From positions 1-11,160 of the forward strand of contig DASSZK010000052.1 in assembly GCA_035702845.1 (NCBI GenBank): a stretch of DNA of 11,160 bases, written 5' to 3'. This document shows, piece after piece, positions 8,101 to 11,160 of the stretch; position 1 is the stretch's first letter, and the number at the start of each line of letters is the position of its first letter. Source of the stretch: JAJZMF01 sp035702845 (lineage in GTDB: Bacteria; Actinomycetota; Acidimicrobiia; Acidimicrobiales; Palsa-688). Both the position numbers and the translations under genes were made by a program. The notes beneath the pieces are model-generated. The model saw only the letters and a list, made by a program, of their open reading frames with translations, did not search any database and was not told where the DNA came from.

Positions 8101-8770
8101 TGTAATGCGAGTCGTTGGTCGCCACAAGTGGGGCGCCAATGCGCTTGGCTATCTCGACCAGCTGTGGGTTCGTCTTGCGTTGCTTTTCGAGACCATGGTC
8201 CTGGATTTCAATGAACAGGTTGTCGCGGCCAAAAATCTCCTGGAAACGGGCAGCATGCGCCGTCGCCTGCTCGAAATCTCCTCGTAGAAGGGCCTGGTTG
8301 ACAAGACCCCCCAGGCACCCAGTCGTGGCTATTACGCCCTCGTGGTAACGATCGAGAAGCTCCCAGTCCGCCCTCGGCTTGTACCAGTAACCAGTCAGGT
8401 AGGCCTCTGATGACAATTTCATCAGGTTTTGGTAACCGGTGTTGTTCTCGGCAAGCAGGGTCAAGTGGTAATAGAGCTTCTCGCCCTCGTCTTGGTCGCC
8501 ACCCGTGTCGTCGACGCGGCCCCTGCGCATTGGGCGTTCACGGCGGTCCTCCCCCGCCATGTAGGCCTCGATGCCGATGATGGGCTTGACACCCACCTTG
8601 TTCGCCGCCTTATAGAAGTCCAGGACCCCGTACATGTTGCCGTGGTCCGTGATGGCGATGGCGGGTTGGCCGTCGCTGGACGCACGTTTGACGACCTCTT
8701 CGACGCGGGCGGCACCGTCGAGCATCGAGAACTCAGTGTGCAGGTGCAGATGTGCGAAGGAGCCCGCCAT
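5171..8770 (-). CDS. dnaE: DNA polymerase III alpha subunit, replicative DnaE1 type
   Basis: The product is 1199 aa, the usual DnaE1 length. The ATG at 8770 has GGAGG five bases upstream. It is the replicative polymerase that extends DNA at the fork with the beta clamp. The PHP domain spans about 1-285 and keeps all nine metal ligands expected from M. tuberculosis DnaE1: H9, H11, D18, H43, E68, H102, C152, D220 and H222. The polymerase core has GPGRGSAAG (371-379), the catalytic pair in PDIDMDFD (D415, D417) and the third Asp in KMDFLGL (D586). Further conserved blocks are GVFQLEG (634-640), YRPGPM (665-670) and the segment FADYAFNKSHAFGYG (773-787). A likely clamp-binding peptide QGVLSLF lies at 949-955, and the OB-fold spans roughly 1038-1110. 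No intein or frameshift is seen. PHP ligands and full length argue against the error-prone DnaE2. The long leader upstream carries DnaA-box-like motifs. Confidence 0.98.
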   Translation of the reverse strand: MAGSFAHLHLHTEFSMLDGAARVEEVVKRASSDGQPAIAITDHGNMYGVLDFYKAANKVGVKPIIGIEAYMAGEDRRERPMRRGRVDDTGGDQDEGEKLYYHLTLLAENNTGYQNLMKLSSEAYLTGYWYKPRADWELLDRYHEGVIATTGCLGGLVNQALLRGDFEQATAHAARFQEIFGRDNLFIEIQDHGLEKQRKTNPQLVEIAKRIGAPLVATNDSHYTTREDHLAHDALLCVQTGSTMDDPKRFRFDGSEHYLKTAAEMRSLFAEVPESCDSTLWIAERADVKIELGKPKLPEFPLPEGFPSSDDYLRHLTYEGAVFRYGSPLPAKVTERLDFELGVIANMGFSDYFLVVWDLIRHARESKIRVGPGRGSAAGCCVAYCLRIVDLDPIRYDLLFERFLNPGRKQMPDIDMDFDERYRGEMIRYASERWGWDHVAQIVTFSTIKARAAVRDAARVLGYPYSVGDRVAKVMPPLVMGRDTPLWACFEEHPKHSDGYKVATELREMYATDPDVKKVVDVAKGLEGLRRQDGIHAAAVVISNDPLTEYLPVQRKPEPGGKPEDAPIVTQYEMHAVEELGLLKMDFLGLRNLSVIERTLDMVEAGTGMRPDIDNLPVDDPLTYELLQRAETVGVFQLEGANMRALVRALAPTSIEDVAALVALYRPGPMAANMHYDYADRKNGRKEITSVHPDVGEVLGDTYGLMIYQESMMRVAQRFAGYSLAEADTLRKAAGKKVREIMAKEREKFVAGCVKTGYGEQVGSALFDIIEPFADYAFNKSHAFGYGLVSYWTAWLKANHPVEYMASLLTSVKDDKDKMAVYLAECRAMGIEVLVPDINLSASDFTAVRGGTGPDASDKGRIPFGLSAIRNVGEGLVERIMVERAQNGPFKDFYDFCNRVDPVVLNKRTVESLVKAGAFDCLGHPRQGLCLVFEQVVDRAVARRREEDQGVLSLFGASAEGGDKLYDDSRVPIPDQEFDKHTKLSFEKEMLGLYVSDHPLVGAEAALKRHTDCTIIDLREGASAPVGGAQAGGRAAERWVGGVVTGLSRKYTKRGELMATFILEDLQSSIEVFVFPRTMQEIGHLLADDAVVCVRGRLDQRDDVPKLVCSEVRRPQLSLDGAEPVHVVLPVHALDDDRVARLRALLAEHPGESPVYLHVGTKVVRLAAEFNVNASPGLLAELRVLLGPACLWNGEPVSG

Positions 8771-8929
8771 CTACTCCTCCACCCCGCGCTGGCCCAGAGG
8801 GCGGACGCTCCTCCAAGCAGCACGACCGGTGCTGGCCAAACTGGGCCCTCCTCAATGCGGGCCCTGTGGGCCCTCCTGTGCCCAACCTGTGGAGCGCCGG
8901 GGCTCAACTGTGGAACAACGGCTCTCCGC

Positions 8930-8938
8930 TGTGGACAA
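8930..8938 (-). promoter_or_regulatory. DnaA box, exact actinobacterial consensus
   Basis: The minus strand reads TTGTCCACA, identical to the Streptomyces and Mycobacterium DnaA-box consensus. It is the first of three TCCACAG motifs in phase (8887-8893, 8908-8914, 8929-8935). The second nonamer (8909-8917) matches 7 of 9 positions and the third (8888-8896) 6 of 9. Its place about 160 bases before dnaE suggests DnaA control of the polymerase gene; this is inference. Confidence 0.5.
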
Positions 8939-9040
8939 ACTTACAGCGGTGTTGTTCTACCGAATTTAGCGCATGGGTGCGACGGTTTGCCCTCTGATGA
9001 GAGCAGCGCAGCCTTCCCTGTTCGCGTAGCCCCCCGAGTT

Positions 9041-9085
9041 GGCCCAGTGCGAGGTCGGCCCAGTGCGAGGTCGGCCCAGTGCGAG
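9041..9085. repeat. 16-bp tandem repeat, 2.8 copies
   Basis: GGCCCAGTGCGAGGTC occurs exactly at 9041-9056 and 9057-9072, and its first 13 bases again at 9073-9085. The repeat ends eight bases before the bpa stop codon. It is directly followed by the overlapping odd palindrome GAGCTGAGCTC (9083-9093). There are no spacers, so it is not CRISPR. Copy number probably changes by slippage. Confidence 0.85.
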
Positions 9086-9093
9086 CTGAGCTC

Positions 9094-9708
9094 CTACAGG
9101 TAGGTCCCCGGCATGGGGCGGTCCTCGTGGTCGTCGCCGCCCAGCCGGCCGCTCGGCAAGCCACGCCGCTTCGCCTCCTCCATCTGCGCCCGCTGGGCCA
9201 TCTGCTGGGCGTACAGGGTTGCCTGGATGCCATGGAAGAGCCCTTCCAACCATCCCACCAGCTGCGCCTGCGCCACACGTAGTTCCGATTCGCTCGGGAC
9301 CGTCTCAGGGTGGAAAGCGGGTGCCATGCGCACGAGCTCTTGGCGCAGGTCGGGTGAAAGGCCCTCTTGCAGCTCGCTCAGTGACGTGTCATAGATCTCG
9401 CGCAACCGCCGGCGCCCCGGCTCGTCCAATGGGGACTGGCGCACCTCTTCGAGCAGCTGGCGGATCATGGAACCTATGCGCATGACCTTGGCGGGGCGCT
9501 CAACCGTTTCGTTGTCCTCAGGCGCGCCGCCCGGTGCTGCAGCTGGATCTCGGGTGTCTGTACCTTCACTGCGCCCGCCAGGTTCGCCTCGTGCCCCCGT
9601 TACCACCTGCTCCGTGCCGGGCCCGGGCGAAAACGGCGCCGGCGTCAAACTGCCAGGCCCTTCGGGATGGACGACTATCAGCTGAGGCTCGCGGGAGTTG
9701 TCGCTCAC
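9094..9708 (-). CDS. bpa: Bacterial proteasome activator Bpa/PafE
   Basis: The product is 204 aa from the GTG at 9708; M. tuberculosis PafE is about 174 aa. Bpa forms a dodecameric ring that docks on the 20S proteasome and opens its gate without ATP, allowing degradation of unfolded proteins. Residues 1 to about 70 are a Pro/Gly-rich, probably disordered N-terminus beginning SDNSREPQLIVVHPEGPG. The core, about 71-175, has PAKVMRIGSMIRQLLEEV, then SELQEGLSPDLRQEL, and AQAQLVGWLEGLFHGIQATL, close to the known four-helix family core. The C-terminus is GTYL, whereas the characterised proteins end GQYL; the penultimate Tyr that inserts into the proteasome pocket is kept. The frame stays open upstream to 9939, but the GTG fits the family start better. 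AGG touches the GTG with no spacing, so the mRNA may be leaderless. The gene is divergent from the MFS gene at 9909. The 20S genes themselves are not in the window. Confidence 0.95.
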   Translation of the reverse strand: MSDNSREPQLIVVHPEGPGSLTPAPFSPGPGTEQVVTGARGEPGGRSEGTDTRDPAAAPGGAPEDNETVERPAKVMRIGSMIRQLLEEVRQSPLDEPGRRRLREIYDTSLSELQEGLSPDLRQELVRMAPAFHPETVPSESELRVAQAQLVGWLEGLFHGIQATLYAQQMAQRAQMEEAKRRGLPSGRLGGDDHEDRPMPGTYL

Positions 9709-9908
9709 CCTGCCATATTGGCCGATAGCGCACTCCCCGGCACATGGGACCTTGGGCCTGACCTTGACCCTGGTACATGCGACCTGCGGGCGCGGCCTTG
9801 GATCGGGCGCGTCCCGACCGATGATGGCACCGACAGGGGATCCGGCGCGCGGGGCAAGGCCGGTAGGGTCGGGACGGTCTCCTGGCGAAAAGCCCGAGGA
9901 GCATCGCA
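9709..9908. promoter_or_regulatory. Divergent intergenic region between bpa and the MFS gene
   Basis: These 200 bases carry both promoters. GACCTTG is directly repeated at 9748-9754 and 9760-9766, twelve bases apart and about 40-60 bases before the bpa GTG. GAGGAG at 9896-9901 is the MFS ribosome site. CAATAT on the minus strand (9720-9715) lies where a -10 would be if the bpa mRNA starts at its GTG. No clear -35 is seen on either strand. Confidence 0.4.
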
Positions 9909-11144
9909 GTGAGCACGGGGACCATGCGCAGGGAGACATCCAACAGCGACATCACGAGGCCCGTCGGCCCCGGGGCGGAGCCTGCGGCCCCGGTCATGCA
10001 CGAAGACCACCCGATGGGTGCGGCCGTGGCCCTCGCCACGTTGGCCGCTGCCGCCTTCTGCTTCGTGACCAACGAAAGCGTCCCTGTCGGCCTGCAGCCA
10101 ACAATGGCACGCGGCCTGCACGTCAGCGTCCCCGCAATCGGGCTCCTGGTGACAACTTATGCCGTTGTGGTGGCGGTGATGTCGGTGCCGCTTACCAACT
10201 TGACCAAGGATCTTCCCCGCAGGCAGGTGCTGGCCGTGGTGCTCGGGACCTTCTCGCTTGCCGCACTCGGGTCGTCGTTGACCAACAGCTACTGGTGGCT
10301 GATGGCCATGCGACTGCTCATGGCCTTCGCCCATTCGGTGTTCTGGTCGATTGCGGTCGTCACAGCGGCCAGCCTCTTCCCGGCTCGCATCCGGGCGCGT
10401 GCCATCGCCGGTGTCTTGGGTGGCGGTTCCGTGGCCGTCGTCCTCGGTGTCCCCGCCGCGACCTGGCTCGGCCAACAGGGCGGCTGGCACCTTCCTTTCC
10501 TGGTCCTATCGGGCCTGGGCGTGGCGTTGGCGGCCGCCTGCCTATACGCCCTCCCGCCCTACCACCCCCAGGTCACGCACGCCTCCACAGGGTCTGCTCC
10601 CGACCGGGGCCGCTATCTCATGGTGACGGGGGCGACGGTTCTCGTGGTGACCGGGTACTTCTGCACCTACACCTACATCACCACGTACTTAGAGCGCGTG
10701 TCGCACCTCGTTGCCCAGAGCGTCCCGAGCGCTCTTTTGGTAGCCGGCCTGGGTTCCATAGTCGGCGTGGTGGGAGCAGGAGCCCTCTTTGACCGGCACC
10801 CGAAGTTCGCCAGCATCGCCCCCGCAGGCGCCCTCCTTGCCGGAATGGCGGTTCTGTTCGCCCTGGGGACTTGGGCTTGGGCCGCTATAGCGGTGAGCAC
10901 CCTCGCCAGCTTGGCCCTGACCGCTTTCAACATCGCCAACCAGAACAGGATCCTGGTTGTCGCTCCCGGCAGCACCGATGTCGCCAATGCCTGGGCGTCG
11001 GCCGCCTTCAACGTCGGGATCGCTGCCGGCTCCCTCGGCGGTGGCGCGGTCCTCGGGTTGGCAGGCCCTCACGCGGTCCCTGCGTTCGCCGTGATCGCCC
11101 TAGCGGGCGGGCTGCTCCTGGTCGTCGGCGAAGTCAGGCACTGA
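9909..11144 (+). CDS. MFS transporter, DHA1-type efflux family
   Basis: The product is 411 aa with about 12 hydrophobic helices, the standard MFS size. It starts at the GTG at 9909, with GAGGAG seven bases upstream. After a polar 36-residue N-tail, helix 1 runs into TNESVPVGLQP (54-64), the DHA1 pattern E-x-x-P-V-G-L. The loop NLTKDLPRRQV (97-107) corresponds to the helix 2-3 motif, and the glycine-rich GVLGGGSVAVVLGVP (168-182) in helix 5 resembles the antiporter motif C. A cytoplasmic loop near 218-236 divides the two halves. Such proteins usually export drugs, sugars or other small molecules by proton antiport; the substrate cannot be read from the sequence. It is divergent from bpa, and shared regulation is possible but not shown. 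The frame is intact to the TGA at 11142-11144, 16 bases before the window end. Confidence 0.92.
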   Translation: MSTGTMRRETSNSDITRPVGPGAEPAAPVMHEDHPMGAAVALATLAAAAFCFVTNESVPVGLQPTMARGLHVSVPAIGLLVTTYAVVVAVMSVPLTNLTKDLPRRQVLAVVLGTFSLAALGSSLTNSYWWLMAMRLLMAFAHSVFWSIAVVTAASLFPARIRARAIAGVLGGGSVAVVLGVPAATWLGQQGGWHLPFLVLSGLGVALAAACLYALPPYHPQVTHASTGSAPDRGRYLMVTGATVLVVTGYFCTYTYITTYLERVSHLVAQSVPSALLVAGLGSIVGVVGAGALFDRHPKFASIAPAGALLAGMAVLFALGTWAWAAIAVSTLASLALTAFNIANQNRILVVAPGSTDVANAWASAAFNVGIAAGSLGGGAVLGLAGPHAVPAFAVIALAGGLLLVVGEVRH

Positions 11145-11160
11145 CCCCGAGCCAGAGCCG

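Larger units (their letters stand above)
8771..9093. promoter_or_regulatory. dnaE upstream/leader region (no gene)
   Basis: These 323 bases lie between the bpa stop and the dnaE start, both on the minus strand. No convincing gene is present. The region holds the CTGTG/DnaA-box array at 8864-8938, two copies of TGGGCCCTCCT (8842-8852 and 8867-8877), a small hairpin CAGCAC/GTGCTG (8818-8823 with 8829-8834), and the 16-bp tandem repeat at 9041-9085. A -10-like TAAATT can be read on the minus strand near 8969-8964, with no good -35. If it is used, the array falls just downstream of the transcription start, where a bound protein would repress. Confidence 0.5.

Noticed and set aside
6371..8287. A 638-codon open frame on the plus strand opposite dnaE
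   Set aside because: It lies entirely antisense to the well-supported dnaE. The translation is low-complexity, Val/His/Gly/Arg-rich without domains, as expected from a GC-rich codon-position shadow.
9041..9085. Possible CRISPR array
   Set aside because: The 16-bp units are directly adjacent with no spacers and there are no cas genes.
9709..9939. N-terminal extension of bpa upstream of the GTG
   Set aside because: The added residues are Arg/Pro/Cys-rich and unlike the family, they would overlap the MFS start, and the family-like N-terminus begins at the GTG at 9708.
9698..10792. A 364-codon plus-strand frame overlapping the MFS gene
   Set aside because: It overlaps the MFS gene in another frame and its product is Arg/Pro/Gly-rich with no helices or motifs.

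Overview
The window is high-GC DNA, almost all of it coding, with actinobacterial features. It has a bacterial proteasome activator (Bpa/PafE) gene, found mainly in proteasome-bearing Actinobacteria, a long replicative DnaE with an intact PHP metal centre, and a perfect TTGTCCACA DnaA box of the Streptomyces/Mycobacterium type. Two proteins of the 'secreted repeat' family (PF03640/COG4315) sit at the left end. My guess is an Acidimicrobiia-like actinobacterium, but I cannot fix the genus by reading. I see no insertion sequence, prophage, CRISPR array, tRNA or rRNA, so this looks like ordinary chromosome.

Layout from left to right. (1) Positions 1-800, minus strand: the N-terminal 266 residues of a gene that runs off the left edge. 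It has about five membrane helices followed by a PF03640-like domain. (2) 801-1016: a divergent intergenic region with a perfect 7-bp hairpin. (3) 1017-1589, plus: a small exported PF03640 protein, so two genes of one family face away from each other. A 12-bp perfect stem at 1599-1628 probably ends it. (4) 1678-3669, plus: a thioredoxin-like/alpha-toroid protein of the YyaL/SPATA20 (DUF255) family. (5) 3744-4394, plus: an unrecognised protein. (6) 4459-5130, minus: an unassigned, possibly GNAT-like protein directly downstream of dnaE. (7) 5171-8770, minus: dnaE, the replicative DNA polymerase III alpha subunit. (8) 8771-9093: the dnaE leader/promoter region, with an array of CTGTG motifs and a 16-bp tandem repeat. 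(9) 9094-9708, minus: bpa. (10) 9909-11144, plus: an MFS exporter, divergent from bpa.

Functionally the window joins replication (dnaE, with possible DnaA control), protein quality control (Bpa opens the 20S proteasome gate without ATP), export (MFS), and envelope proteins of unknown role. The dnaE leader is the most interesting stretch: three TCCACAG motifs lie exactly 21 bp apart, and the first belongs to a perfect actinobacterial DnaA box. I found no clear new multi-gene system. The best leads are this array, the divergent PF03640 pair (one fused to a membrane domain), and the variant GTYL tail of Bpa.
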